Below are positions 16,281 to 25,700 of a stretch of DNA of 31,010 nucleotides, piece after piece. Numbering within the stretch: position 1 is the stretch's first letter; the number at the start of each line of letters is the position of its first letter. The stretch covers positions 1 to 31,010 of the forward strand of contig JAKIUD010000040.1 in the NCBI GenBank assembly GCA_021647765.1, read 5' to 3'. The position numbers and the translations under genes were made by a program. Below the pieces are notes generated by a model. That model was not told the origin of the DNA. It made no database searches and worked only from the letters and a program-made list of their open reading frames with translations. Source of the stretch: Desulfuromusa sp. GTDB lineage: Bacteria; Desulfobacterota; Desulfuromonadia; Desulfuromonadales; Geopsychrobacteraceae.

Positions 16281-16904
16281 ATGATCAATTTCTTTATTAT
16301 TGGTGCCATTCTTGGATTATCAGCAGGGTTTGCTCCCGGGCCGTTATTGGCTCTGGTTGTTTCTGAGACACTGCAACATAATATTCGAGCGGGGATAAAA
16401 GTCGCTCTGGCACCGATCGTAACTGATCTGCCAATTGTTGTGGTCAGCCTGTTGATATTGGCCAAGCTGTCAAATTTTCATACTGCGTTGGGAGCTATAT
16501 CACTGGGGGGTGGATTATTTCTGTTGCTCCTTGGTTATCAGAGTTTAAAAGGTCAGGGGGTTGCTCTTAATGTTCAAGAAGTCAGTCCAAAATCATTGTG
16601 TAAGGGGATTTTGACTAATTTTTTGAGTCCGCATCCCTATCTGTTCTGGCTCGTTGTAGGTGCGCCAACCATGACTAATGCAATGAGCAGTCATCCGTTT
16701 GCGGGAGTTGCTTTTATCGGCAGTTTTTATTTTTGTCTGGTCGGTTCAAAAATTGGTTTGGCTGTGCTGGTCGGAAAATCGAAGTCTTTTTTAAACGGCT
16801 CCACTTATCTTGCTATCATGCGCAGTCTTGGAGTGCTATTAGTGGTCTTGGCCGGGGTGCTGTTTTATGATGGTTTAAAGCTGTTGCAGATTTTACCGTC
16901 CTGA
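16281..16904 (+). CDS. LysE/RhtB-family transporter
   Basis: The product is 207 residues, the usual size for LysE-family exporters, with about six hydrophobic segments. The first contains LGLSAGFAPGPLLALV, corresponding to the family's G..PGP signature. Further features are the early basic segment after HNIRAGIKVALAP and the membrane block NFLSPHPYLFWLVVGAP. Such proteins export amino acids or other small metabolites across the inner membrane; the substrate is not predictable. It is divergent from tetR and is followed 30 bases later by the hotdog protein gene. Confidence 0.85.
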   Translation: MINFFIIGAILGLSAGFAPGPLLALVVSETLQHNIRAGIKVALAPIVTDLPIVVVSLLILAKLSNFHTALGAISLGGGLFLLLLGYQSLKGQGVALNVQEVSPKSLCKGILTNFLSPHPYLFWLVVGAPTMTNAMSSHPFAGVAFIGSFYFCLVGSKIGLAVLVGKSKSFLNGSTYLAIMRSLGVLLVVLAGVLFYDGLKLLQILPS

Positions 16905-16934
16905 ATAAAAATTTTATTTCACAGGGGAAAAATA

Positions 16935-17480
16935 ATGAACTACAAAATCAAAAACTCTCAGCATATTTCCAAACATTGCTTGGTCTGTGGCACCGAGAAT
17001 CAATTCGGGTTGAAAACTCTTTTTTTTGAAACCGAAGATAACGAAGTTATTGCTCTATTCACCCCCCGGGAAGAGCATCAGAGCTATCCGGGAATGGCTC
17101 ATGGTGGCGTTTCTGCTGCTCTTCTCGACGAAGTGATTGGGCGGGCGATTATGGCACATTACGGACAGGATACTTTCGGCGTTACAATTGATTTACAGGT
17201 TAAATACAAGCAACCGGTTCCTCTAGGTATAGAACTGAAAGTCGTTGGGCGGGTCACCAATGATCGGGGTCGAATCTACGAAGGGACCGGCGAACTGTAT
17301 CTTCCCAACGGTAAAGTTGCAGTGTCAGCACAGGGGAAATATCTGAAACGGAACCTGAAACAGATTACTGACAGTGACTTTCTTGAAGAGGAGTGGTTTT
17401 CTCCTGAGGGGGAGATCCCGAACGAAATTTTATTGGGAGAAAGTGGTGGTAAAGAGCAGCCAAGTGTCGACAACAAATGA
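16935..17480 (+). CDS. Hotdog-fold thioesterase (PaaI/4HBT superfamily)
   Basis: The product is 181 residues. The core motif PGMAHGGVSAALLDEVIG (about 52-69) carries the HGG turn (56-58) and Asp65, positions used for acyl-CoA binding and catalysis in PaaI-type thioesterases. An N-terminal CLVCGTEN segment with a CxxC pair is common in this subgroup. It would hydrolyse an acyl-CoA thioester in the cytoplasm; the acyl group is unknown. GGGGA precedes the ATG at 16935, and the stop overlaps the start of the next gene as ATGA, indicating co-translation. Confidence 0.85.
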   Translation: MNYKIKNSQHISKHCLVCGTENQFGLKTLFFETEDNEVIALFTPREEHQSYPGMAHGGVSAALLDEVIGRAIMAHYGQDTFGVTIDLQVKYKQPVPLGIELKVVGRVTNDRGRIYEGTGELYLPNGKVAVSAQGKYLKRNLKQITDSDFLEEEWFSPEGEIPNEILLGESGGKEQPSVDNK

Positions 17481-17905
17481 ATCTGTTTGTTTACGGAACC
17501 TTGATGGATAAGGAGATTTTCCAGATCGTTGCAGGGGAAAGATCCTCTTCTGACCAAGCCGTTTTACCCGGCTATATACGTAAACAGGTGATTGGTGAGG
17601 TTTATCCGGCAATTATTCAACAGTCTGAACATGAAGTTTCAGGAATCCTCTACTACAATCTAAGCAAAACAGCTTTGAACCGTCTGGATCATTTTGAAGG
17701 GGATCAGTACGACCGCTGTCCGGTCAGAGTCTCTCTGCGGAACGGGCGATTTGTGGGTGCTCAGGTTTACGTATTTGCGGAAAAATCGAAACAGCGGTTA
17801 GCACCTGAAGAGTGGGATTATCAGACTTTTTTAAATGGTGGGAAAGAGTTGTTCTTGAGAGGATACTCCGGTTTTCGGGAGTTAAACCAAAAACAAAATT
17901 CTTAA
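17477..17905 (+). CDS. Gamma-glutamylcyclotransferase-like (AIG2/GGCT family) protein
   Basis: The product is 142 residues with the family's N-terminal MNLFVYGTLM, in which YGTLM (6-10) binds the gamma-glutamyl group. The likely catalytic acid is Glu74 in LDHFEGDQYDR. Members convert gamma-glutamyl amines or peptides to 5-oxoproline plus the free amine, or act in related reactions. The precise substrate cannot be inferred. The start codon overlaps the stop of the thioesterase gene (ATGA). Its own stop overlaps the stop of the convergent wtpC gene, leaving no room for an intergenic terminator. Confidence 0.85.
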   Translation: MNLFVYGTLMDKEIFQIVAGERSSSDQAVLPGYIRKQVIGEVYPAIIQQSEHEVSGILYYNLSKTALNRLDHFEGDQYDRCPVRVSLRNGRFVGAQVYVFAEKSKQRLAPEEWDYQTFLNGGKELFLRGYSGFRELNQKQNS

Positions 17906-18939
17906 AAGGTGTGAATTGCTGTTGATTTGAAAAACAGGTAAATCTCTTTTCCTTCCCGTAACTCCATCTCCAGCAGTGCCCCCTTTGTTACCAGGGCACA
18001 GAAGCTGACTTCACTCACAGCGATATGAACCTCATAATAGAACCCCTGAGAAATGATCTGTTTGATCATCCCTTGGAAGCTATTGCGCATACTTGACTGC
18101 AATTGTTCCGCACTCAAAACAATATCTTCAGAGCGAATGGCAATAAATCCCTCACCATCAGCATGGCTGTGTCCCAATTGAATCTGCAGATCTTTGATCC
18201 GGGCTTTTTCTCCAAGAAAAGTCACCGCAAACAGATTTTTCATCCCGACAAAATCAGCGACCAGAGTCGATTGCGGCCGCTGAAATAACTCTTCCATACT
18301 GCCGGATTGTTCAATTTTACCAGCATTGATAATCGCACCCTGATGTCCCAAAGCGAGAGCCTCGGCAAAATCATGAGTCACCATGAGAATTGTAGCGGTA
18401 CTCTGCTGCTGCAAGCGTTTCAGCACCAGACGAAACTCCTCACGCAGGCGTGGATCGAGAGCAGACAGCGGTTCATCCAATAATAAGACCCGTGGATTAA
18501 CAATCAAAGCCCGAGCCATAGCAACCCGCTGTTGCTCGCCACCACTCAGGGTTTCAGGTGAACGATTTGCCAGATGTTGCAGATTCAGCAGATTCAGCAG
18601 TTCAGAAAGGCGTTGTTCCCCCGCCGTTTTTTCGATTTTTTGAAAGCGGAGACCATAGCGGATATTATTGGCAACAGTGAGATGGGGAAACAGAGCATAA
18701 TCCTGGTAGACAATACTGATGCCCCGTTTTTCCGGCGGAAGGTGGGTAATATCCTGACCGGCCACTTTGATCTGGCCACTTTTCACTGGAACCAGTCCGG
18801 CTATCGCCTCAAGAAGAATCGTTTTACCCGCACCGCTCGGTCCCATCAGCATAAAGAAATCGTTCTCCGCAATGTGGAGATTGATATCGTGCAGATCAAA
18901 TTCACCCAGTTGGATATGCAGGTTCTCGATACTGATCAT
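17902..18939 (-). CDS. wtpC: Tungstate/molybdate ABC transporter ATP-binding protein
   Basis: The product is 345 residues, a cytoplasmic ATPase with Walker A GPSGAGKT, Q-loop YQDYALF, signature LSGGEQQRVAMARAL, Walker B LLLDEPLSALD and switch VTHD. A C-terminal domain of about 110 residues (from about 235) is of the TOBE/Mop type that can bind oxyanions and modulate activity. It is the last gene of the operon and its start overlaps the permease stop as ATGA. Gene context with a WtpA-type binding protein and a ModE regulator supports tungstate or molybdate over sulfate or iron. Which oxyanion is preferred is not decided by sequence. Confidence 0.88.
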   Translation of the reverse strand: MISIENLHIQLGEFDLHDINLHIAENDFFMLMGPSGAGKTILLEAIAGLVPVKSGQIKVAGQDITHLPPEKRGISIVYQDYALFPHLTVANNIRYGLRFQKIEKTAGEQRLSELLNLLNLQHLANRSPETLSGGEQQRVAMARALIVNPRVLLLDEPLSALDPRLREEFRLVLKRLQQQSTATILMVTHDFAEALALGHQGAIINAGKIEQSGSMEELFQRPQSTLVADFVGMKNLFAVTFLGEKARIKDLQIQLGHSHADGEGFIAIRSEDIVLSAEQLQSSMRNSFQGMIKQIISQGFYYEVHIAVSEVSFCALVTKGALLEMELREGKEIYLFFKSTAIHTF

Positions 18940-19721
18940 GCGCTTTTTTTCTGGCGGGTGGTGAGAATCCGCAACAGGAGAAACAAAATCAGACAGATGG
19001 AGATCAGCCAGACGGCAACCGGCTGTGAATATTTCAGACCATAACTTTCGAACCGCTCATAAATCATCACCGGGGCAATCATCGGATGGTAGGCAACGAT
19101 CACAATTGCCCCGAATTCACTGATCGCCCGGGCACACGCCATGATGATTCCGGCCAGCATACTGCGCCACGCCAGCGGAAAAGTGATGCGGAAAAAGGTA
19201 CTGAACATCGAAGCCCCCAAACTACGGGAGACATTTTCCAACCGTGGTGAGATCGCATCGAAACCCTCCTTGGCAGCCTTGATGTAAAACGGAATAGCAA
19301 CAAATACCATCACCGTGACAATGCCAGTGACACTCCCCATAATACGGATTCCCAGATCGGTCAGCAGCTGACCAAACCAGTGGTTACGCCCGGTAACGCT
19401 GAGGATGGCAATGCCGACCACCGGATGGGGAATAATAATCGGCAGGTCGATGATCCCCTCAACCAACCGCTTACCACGAAATTCCCGTCGAGCCAGCAGG
19501 TAGGCTAGCGGTGTTCCCAAGACAAACGAGATAAGTGCCGCCAGAGCTGCTGCAGAGAGACTCAGAAGGATAGAATTAAGGACATCTTTATCCAAAATTG
19601 TCTCAGTCAGTGACTCGAGTGAGGGGGCAGCCAGCATCTGCACCAGCGGCAGAGTGATAAAGGCAATCACTGTGACCGCACAGGCAAACGTTCCCCAGAA
19701 AAAGAAATCTTTATGGCGCAT
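18936..19721 (-). CDS. wtpB: Tungstate/molybdate ABC transporter permease
   Basis: The product is 261 residues with about six membrane segments. The cytoplasmic coupling loop of ModB/WtpB-type permeases is plain: RSLGASMFSTFFRITFPLAW, followed by ACARAISEFGAIVIVAY. The segment PLAYLLARREFRGKRLVEG, then DLPIIIPHPVVGIAIL, is also typical. It forms the homodimeric inner-membrane channel used by the ATPase encoded by the overlapping downstream gene. It lies 10 bases after the binding-protein gene. Confidence 0.9.
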   Translation of the reverse strand: MRHKDFFFWGTFACAVTVIAFITLPLVQMLAAPSLESLTETILDKDVLNSILLSLSAAALAALISFVLGTPLAYLLARREFRGKRLVEGIIDLPIIIPHPVVGIAILSVTGRNHWFGQLLTDLGIRIMGSVTGIVTVMVFVAIPFYIKAAKEGFDAISPRLENVSRSLGASMFSTFFRITFPLAWRSMLAGIIMACARAISEFGAIVIVAYHPMIAPVMIYERFESYGLKYSQPVAVWLISICLILFLLLRILTTRQKKSA

Positions 19722-19731
19722 TGATTAAGCC

Positions 19732-20700
19732 CTATTGTTGAACCGTAACCAGTGATTGAAGTTGCTCTGGCAAGAGGTTCTTCATTTCAGGGGAAGAGAC
19801 CCGTGCCGGGACAAATGGTGGCTGACCCATCTGTTTAAGAATTTTCAACCCCCCATCGGCATCGAGCATAAATGCGAGAAAAGTGATCGCCGCTTCGCGA
19901 TTGGGAGCATCTTTGAGCAGGGTGATTCCGTAAGTGATCGATTTGCCTGTCATCGTCATGAAAGTCCCCGGTTTTTTCCCGCTCACCTTGACCGTTGCTG
20001 TTGCATAATTGTTATCAAAACGGTAATCACCAAGGTTAATTTCAGCCGGCATTTCAATAAATTTCAAACCGTGCTGTACGGCCACCGAACGATACTCCCA
20101 CGCATAGTCCATATTCCCCGTCTGCAACAGAGAAATCAGTGCAACAGCTTTGGGGCGGACATTGCGATCAGGGCGATTGGCGATAATTTTTTGCGCTAAA
20201 CCATTTCTCTGATAATATTTTTCCGCCAGTTGCAACACCATCAGCGTCCGGTAACCACAGGGGTCAAGATCGGGGGCTGAATGGCCCCAGACAACCTCGG
20301 GGCGTTGTAAAATATCCATCCAGTTTTTCTCGTTAATGGTATCGGCAAAGCGGCTCTGGTCGGTATAGCACAGCACCATCCGGTTAGAGGCAAAGCGGAT
20401 ATTGTTATCGGTGTAATCAGGGCGTAGCAGTTTATCGATCACCTTGTAATCAGCCGATGCCATGATGTCACACGGTTTGTGAATATCGGTGATTTTGCGT
20501 GCGGCCTTGGAACTGCCAGAAGGCTCGCGCTGGACATCAACCTGCGGGTACTTTACTTCAAACGCCTTCTCAATCGCCTGCATCGGCACCGTCAGACTCC
20601 CGGCATGAAAAATTGTCACAACCCCATGAGGTACGGCATAGGCTCCTGTCGACAAAATACAAAACGCAATAGTGGCAACAACTATCTTGATATTTTTCAT
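19732..20700 (-). CDS. wtpA: Periplasmic tungstate/molybdate-binding protein (WtpA type)
   Basis: The product is 322 residues. A signal peptide with predicted cleavage after AYA (about residue 22) sends it to the periplasm. The mature start VVTIFHAGSLTVPM, then the FEVKYPQVDVQREPSGSS segment and CDIMASADYKVID, are features of the archaeal-type WtpA/ModA family rather than the E. coli ModA type. The Ser residues in HAGSL and PSGSS are likely oxyanion ligands by family analogy. Later blocks AYEWEYRSVA-like (DYAWEYRSVA) and GKSITYGITLLKDAPN also fit. The protein would deliver tungstate or molybdate to the downstream permease. Confidence 0.9.
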   Translation of the reverse strand: MKNIKIVVATIAFCILSTGAYAVPHGVVTIFHAGSLTVPMQAIEKAFEVKYPQVDVQREPSGSSKAARKITDIHKPCDIMASADYKVIDKLLRPDYTDNNIRFASNRMVLCYTDQSRFADTINEKNWMDILQRPEVVWGHSAPDLDPCGYRTLMVLQLAEKYYQRNGLAQKIIANRPDRNVRPKAVALISLLQTGNMDYAWEYRSVAVQHGLKFIEMPAEINLGDYRFDNNYATATVKVSGKKPGTFMTMTGKSITYGITLLKDAPNREAAITFLAFMLDADGGLKILKQMGQPPFVPARVSSPEMKNLLPEQLQSLVTVQQ

Positions 20701-20710
20701 CTTTTCCTCC

Positions 20711-21514
20711 CTATTGAACCCCGATTATCACACTGGTCGATTTGATGATGGCACAAACTTCCTGCCCCTCTTTCAGCCCCAGATTGCGGACACTGCTGTC
20801 GGTAATTGTCGCGGTAATCGTCTCTCCCGCCCCGATATCGAGAACCACCTCTCCCACCACAGGACTTTCAGTAATTTTACTAATCTGCCCGGTAATGCGG
20901 TTTTTGGCACTGATGCGTAACGTTAAACAATCACTGGAAATCATTACGGAAGAGGCTTTGACCAGGGCATAAGCCGAAGTCCCTATTTCCAACCCCAAAG
21001 CGTCAACACTGTCGGTGCTGACAACTGCAGTCATCTGGTGCCATGACTTCAGTTGCAAAACCACTTGTGAGACGGAAACGTCACGGATAATTTCACACAC
21101 GGTTCCCGAAAAAACATTTTTAGCACTGATGCGCATGGTCATCCTCTGCAATAAAGGGAGATAATCATTGAAGTCCCCGAGAGAGTCCTCCAAGCGGGCA
21201 AGCATCCCCCGATGTTCTGTTTCAATCAGCCGATAGAGCCTGACCACCTTTTTCCCCTCATCGGTCAGCCAGGTTCCACCGCCACAGGAACCACCTGTCA
21301 CCGCTACCGTCAAAGGCTGATCAGCAAGATTGTTCATCACGTTCAAAGCATCCCAGGCAGTCTTGTAGCTCATTCCCGCCGCCTTGGCGGCTGTCGAAAT
21401 AGAACCACACCGATCAATCTGTTCCAGCAGATCAATCCGATTGCCCCCGAGAAAATTCTGCGACCTCTTCTGCATCCACAGTGGGGCTATTACTGCAACT
21501 TTTCCATTATCCAT
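20711..21514 (-). CDS. modE: ModE-family oxyanion-responsive regulator
   Basis: The product is 267 residues, with the layout of full-length ModE. An N-terminal winged helix (about 25-100) contains RIDLLEQIDRCGSISTAAKAA, MSYKTAWDAL and GGSCGGGTWLT. Two tandem Mop/TOBE domains follow, each opening with LRISAKN or MRISAKN and ending near ALVKASSVMI or AIIKSTSVII. Oxyanion-bound ModE dimers bind DNA. I chose ATG 21514, which has AGGAG 10 bases upstream; a TTG three codons earlier is too close to that site. It is the first gene of the modE-wtpABC operon, and a ModE-type palindrome overlaps its promoter, so autoregulation together with transport is likely. Confidence 0.93.
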   Translation of the reverse strand: MDNGKVAVIAPLWMQKRSQNFLGGNRIDLLEQIDRCGSISTAAKAAGMSYKTAWDALNVMNNLADQPLTVAVTGGSCGGGTWLTDEGKKVVRLYRLIETEHRGMLARLEDSLGDFNDYLPLLQRMTMRISAKNVFSGTVCEIIRDVSVSQVVLQLKSWHQMTAVVSTDSVDALGLEIGTSAYALVKASSVMISSDCLTLRISAKNRITGQISKITESPVVGEVVLDIGAGETITATITDSSVRNLGLKEGQEVCAIIKSTSVIIGVQ

Positions 21515-21549
21515 CGCTGACAAACTCCTGAGACAAATAGTCCTCTCTG

Positions 21550-21571
21550 GTTATATAGTTGATTATATAAC
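21550..21571. promoter_or_regulatory. ModE-type operator
   Basis: GTTATATA (21550-21557) and TATATAAC (21564-21571) form a perfect 8-base inverted repeat around a 6-base spacer. The known ModE site is CGTTATATA-spacer-TATATAACG, so the arms match almost completely. It covers the -10 and most of the promoter spacer of the modE operon, a position that fits repression by oxyanion-loaded ModE. Confidence 0.85.
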
Positions 21572-21580
21572 GAATGTCAA
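21552..21580 (-). promoter_or_regulatory. Sigma70 promoter of the modE-wtpABC operon
   Basis: The minus strand carries a perfect -35 TTGACA (21580-21575), a 17-base spacer, and a -10 TATATA (21557-21552). The -10 is itself one arm of the ModE palindrome. The start codon at 21514 is 37 bases further on, with AGGAG in between. Confidence 0.8.
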
Positions 21581-21836
21581 TAAAGGCTCAGAATTGCCAA
21601 TGATAATGAAACCTTACCCAGATTTGAAAGAAATATTTTGATGCTCAGATAACACAACCAATCGATATCATTAAGATCATAGGTGGGATCTTCCAGATCA
21701 AGAGAGCAATCAGGGCAGGATTGTGGTTGTTACCACGGCAGATGAATGGATACAAGCTTGATGGTTCTTTATCCGGTGGGAGGTGTTACCATGTTATTAA
21801 GAGTCCCCCGGCAAAGCCGGGGGATTACTATTGTAT
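21581..21836. other. Intergenic region between modE operon and YCII gene
   Basis: No convincing gene lies here. The one structured element is the hairpin at 21805-21823, listed separately. A minus-strand stretch near 21600-21725 reads as protein-like with a CPDC pair but has no start and follows a stop. Confidence 0.5.
21805..21823. terminator. GC-rich hairpin, possible terminator downstream of the YCII gene
   Basis: CCCCCGGC-AAA-GCCGGGGG is a perfect 8-base stem with a 3-base loop, 14 bases beyond the stop of the YCII gene. It is not followed by a strong T tract on either strand, so it may equally be a member of a palindromic repeat family. Confidence 0.45.
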
Positions 21837-22112
21837 TTAAGGCAATACTTTATTCCAGCGGTCAATAGTCCGCTCTGCAAACAACCCCGCTTTATAGTAG
21901 GGATCTCCTGCAGCAAAAGCGTCGGATTCAGCCCTGTCAGCAACATCAATAATCACGACTGAGCCACACATTTGCTCGTCATCATCCAGAATTGCGCCGG
22001 CAGCAAAAAGTTTTTCCCCGAAACTTTTCAAGTATTCTACATGAGCTGGACGGTTTTCCTGGCGAACGGACAGGTGATTTTTTTTATCGATACAGCGAAT
22101 GACAAATAGCAT
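21837..22112 (-). CDS. YCII-domain (YciI-like) protein
   Basis: The product is 91 residues. It has the ferredoxin-like YCII layout: the strand MLFVIRCIDKKN, the RPAHVEYLKSFGEKLFAAGAIL helix region with the conserved His, GSVVIIDVADRAESDAFAAGDPYYKAGLF with the conserved D.PY, and a final strand. E. coli YciI is a small dimeric protein of unclear function, and some relatives carry out dehalogenation or lyase-type reactions. It is last in a minus-strand run, 33 bases after the DUF1318 gene. Confidence 0.85.
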   Translation of the reverse strand: MLFVIRCIDKKNHLSVRQENRPAHVEYLKSFGEKLFAAGAILDDDEQMCGSVVIIDVADRAESDAFAAGDPYYKAGLFAERTIDRWNKVLP

Positions 22113-22145
22113 CGTTCTGATTTCTCCTTTTTATGAAAATTCTGA

Positions 22146-22730
22146 TTATTTCTGCATCCAACTTCCATCAGGGTTTTCCAGATACCAGCCTGATTGTGCC
22201 TGACCCCGCCAGGAATTGGCAAAAATCGTCTGCACTTCTCCGACCTTATCAGGAAAATTGTTGGCAATGGCAATTTCATGATAAAGGCGCTCACGATCCT
22301 TATTTTCAGCTTTAACCAGTTTGTTAAGCTGGCCCTTTTGTTTAAGTGCTAACCCCTGGGTATCACGGATTTTAAGCAACCCGTCAGAGCTGAGTCCGAT
22401 ATTACCAGCATTCAAAAAAGCGATCAGTGCCGTAGAGCGCTTCTTTATCGCATCCTTTATTGCCCTGATAGCAGGAGTACTGACATTAATATCCTGACCC
22501 GCAATAGCGTTTGTTGGCAAGATAATACGATAAAAACTGTGCCCCGGGTTTTTCTTCTGACTCTGCGGTTTAGTCTCTCTCATTTCTGACCCGGGAGTTC
22601 CCCAGACATCATTGACAATTTTGTCGGCAGCTCCGCGCAACTCTTCCGCCGGAAAATAGATATTGATAGTAACGCAAGAGATAACCGATACAGCTAGTAA
22701 CAACAGTAAACTACGGATAATCGTTTTCAT
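22146..22730 (-). CDS. ydbL: DUF1318 (YdbL-like) lipoprotein
   Basis: The product is 194 residues from the ATG at 22730, which has GAGGAG seven bases upstream; the ATG two codons earlier is too close to that site. The signal ends VISC, with Cys19 as likely lipid anchor, followed by VTINIYFPAEE. The C-terminal two-thirds match DUF1318: AIRAIKDAIKKRS, NAGNIGLSSDGLLKIRD, KLVKAENKDRERLYHEIA, then a final W..Q..SGWY and DGSW. In E. coli the gene order is ydbH-ynbE-ydbL; YdbH and the lipoprotein YnbE form an intermembrane bridge that YdbL modulates. Here no ynbE lies between the two, and the DUF1318 protein itself appears lipidated. Confidence 0.85.
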   Translation of the reverse strand: MKTIIRSLLLLLAVSVISCVTINIYFPAEELRGAADKIVNDVWGTPGSEMRETKPQSQKKNPGHSFYRIILPTNAIAGQDINVSTPAIRAIKDAIKKRSTALIAFLNAGNIGLSSDGLLKIRDTQGLALKQKGQLNKLVKAENKDRERLYHEIAIANNFPDKVGEVQTIFANSWRGQAQSGWYLENPDGSWMQK

Positions 22731-22751
22731 TGTCATTCTCCTCTGTCAGTT

Positions 22752-25700
22752 TCAGTTTCCCGTTCGATTGATACGGCTGAGACGATTGACCATCTCTTTG
22801 AACGAAATTGTTGGTGTTGTCGTTTTTATATCAATCTTGGGCGGCAGCAGCCCACCATGAACCAGATACTTTTCTGATCCGGGGAGGGCGGTTCCGATCA
22901 GTGTAAAGGTATCATTCTTTAACGAACATTGAAAACCGATCTTTTTATAGCGGTAAAAATCGATAAAGCGGTAAACTCCCTGCGAAAGTGCCGCAGACAA
23001 TCCACCCTGGCTGATAATGCTGATGTTATTGAGGGCTTTGACGCTGATATTGCGTTTCCCCCGATCCCGGGTGGTGACGGCAGCGGCAAAAGCGGCGGGG
23101 ATGGTGCCGAAAATCTGCAGACCGTGAATATACCCATTGAGGATTCCGTTCATCTCACCAAAGTCAAATGTCCGGGTTGCTTCCAGCAGATTCAGATCCG
23201 AAAAATCGATATCGGTATAAAACAGAGGATAGTTGCCAAAGGGGTCGTGACAAGACAGATTGTGCAACTGAAACTGGCCACCGAAAACTCCAATGCTGAT
23301 GAGACCATCGCTATTGAGTTGCTGGTCGGCATAATGAAGGCGTCCTAGATCCGCATTTAACCGTCCCTGCATAACCGGCAGGCCAAGTTCACGGGTCAGG
23401 GTTTCAAGATCAACTGCGGAAATATCAATTTTTGCACGACCCTGAATTCCAGCCTCGGTTATCCCCAGAGAGAGGTCATCAGTTACAACTTCTCCGCCAG
23501 CAAGATGCAACTGCAGAGGAGAGAGGAGAGTCATTCTGTTGGGTGATGCGGCAAGTTCAAGGCGGCCTTGATCCATTGTTACCAGCCCAAATGACAGCGC
23601 ACTGAAAGCAATACTTCCGCAGGATTCCCCCTCTGATACTGTTTTAGCCGGTTGCCCCATCGACTTGAAAGTGAAAGGGAGAGAACCAGTTCCATCGACT
23701 ATTTCCAGTCCTCGATGTTCCCAGTAGCCATCCAGCCCGGCGATGTTCAAAGCACCGTGAATCTGCCACGATTCAAGGTTCCAGAAAAGACTGTAATTGA
23801 GTGAAACCATCCCTTCCAGAGTCAGGCCTGCCAGTGTTGAGTTGATATCACTCAAAAGTGGTCCGATGTGATCGCCGTAACTTTCAGACAGATCGGTCAA
23901 TTTGATCTTTCCTGTTGCGCTGATTTTCTGTGAGCTGAACTGTCCAGCAGCCATCAGAACCCCCAGCTGCGGCAGTTTAATGCTGATGACATCGGCGCTC
24001 AATTCAGCCGTTTCCGGGTTGACCTCACCAACAAGAGAAAAGGCTCCCCGATAGGGAGATATATCGGCATAGAATTCCCCGGCAAGAACTTCTTCAGCAC
24101 TGAATTTTCCTGCCAGTTCAAGGGCAACCTGATTATCCTGTTTTTTGCTGTGAATATGACCCTGTAGTTCAAGAGCTGCCTCCCCGACCCCGGTTTGTCC
24201 ATTGGCAGCCATATAATTCAGATGGGTCAGAGAAAGTTGCTGTAATGTCAGTGAAAAACCGTGTGTCGAGAAATTCCCCACACCGCTGACACTGGCTTGT
24301 CCTGTCAACTCGTCGCCATATTCCAGTGCCATATTTATTGATGCATCGGTCACTTTCAACTGCCCGGAACTGAGGGAAAATGTCCCGCCACTGACAAAAT
24401 GGCTCAGGGTCAACTGCGGCAAGGCAATTTTGCCAGCAGTCCCGCGGATATTCCCTGCCCAGCCGGAGGCTTTTCGCGATATTTCACCGGCAATCTTAAG
24501 ATCGGTAGCTGATTGAAGTTGTGCGGGAATCTGTCCCGGAACCAGCTGGTGAATATCGTGTAAATTAGTTGAAACCAGAGAGAATTTTATCTTTTGAAAG
24601 TTTCCGGAAACATCAAGTAGCGGATGTGATGCCTGCCTGAGACCGAGAGAAAAAGTTCTGCGGGTCCCGTTAATTGCGAGAGTTCCCCGACCGCTGAGCC
24701 TGCCGATATCGAGCAAATGTTTTCTGCCCGCGACCGCCATCGGATAACAGTGGATATCTGTCGACAGTTGAAATTGAGCATTTTTCAAAGAATACTCTGC
24801 TGTCAGTCGCAAACCACCGGAAATCGGTAAAGGCGAACCACCCAACACCGCGACCTTAAACCTGTCAGGGTCGGGAATATCCACCCGCGCCTGCCCGGAA
24901 AGGTTATTGTCGCGGTCAAATCGGGCACTAAAATCGAGAGATGATCCAGCATCTCCCTGCAACTGGCCAGTGATTTGCCAATGATCAGGGTGGTGGTCAA
25001 GCAACAACCGGAGTCGGGTAAACGCCCCATTCTGACCATCCCAGCCAAAATGGCCCTGTGCGACTTGCAGCTCAAACTGTGGAACCGGTTTATTCAGAGT
25101 GAAATGAAGGGTTGAATCGTTGAGCAAAAACAACAGCTCTTGCGGCAGTAACGAAAAATACCCCAATGTTGCAAGAATCTCCTGAAGCCGGAGATGATCA
25201 AATTGATCCAGATGGATCGTGCCCTCTCCCGGAGAGCCCTCCGTTCCATTCAGATCGACCGACACCGGCGCGGTGACAAGTTGCTGATGCTGCCACGAAA
25301 TATGTGTCAGGGTTACCGTTTGTCGCGGGGAAAATTCGACCTGTCCCGCTATTTCGATCGGCTGTTTTCGATCAGGGCCCCAAAATAGTGAAAGTTCAAA
25401 ATTACTTTGCGGCTGTAACTCTCCCGAAAAGTTCAGCCCATGTAATCGCCATTGTCGGTTACCATCATTGATAAGCACCAGCCCGTCAATCACGACCAGA
25501 TTTTTGATGATCAGGGGGAGTTTGGCGGGAAAATTACGTGCCCCTTCTTTCCCTTTGCTAGAATGTGCTGAAGAGAAAATTTCAACCTGCGGGTTTGTGA
25601 TGCTTAGGGTATCAAGCTGCCGCCGCCAGAGTGACGTGAGGGTGAAATCGAGTTGGGTGTGTGGGATAACAATCTGGAATTGTTCCGGGCTGTCGAGCCT

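Noticed and set aside
18574..19044. 156-codon plus-strand frame
   Set aside because: Antisense to wtpC and the end of wtpB, whose motifs are unambiguous.
21590..21725. Minus-strand protein-like stretch with a CPDC pair
   Set aside because: No start codon, preceded by a stop, and no family recognised; too short to support as a gene remnant.
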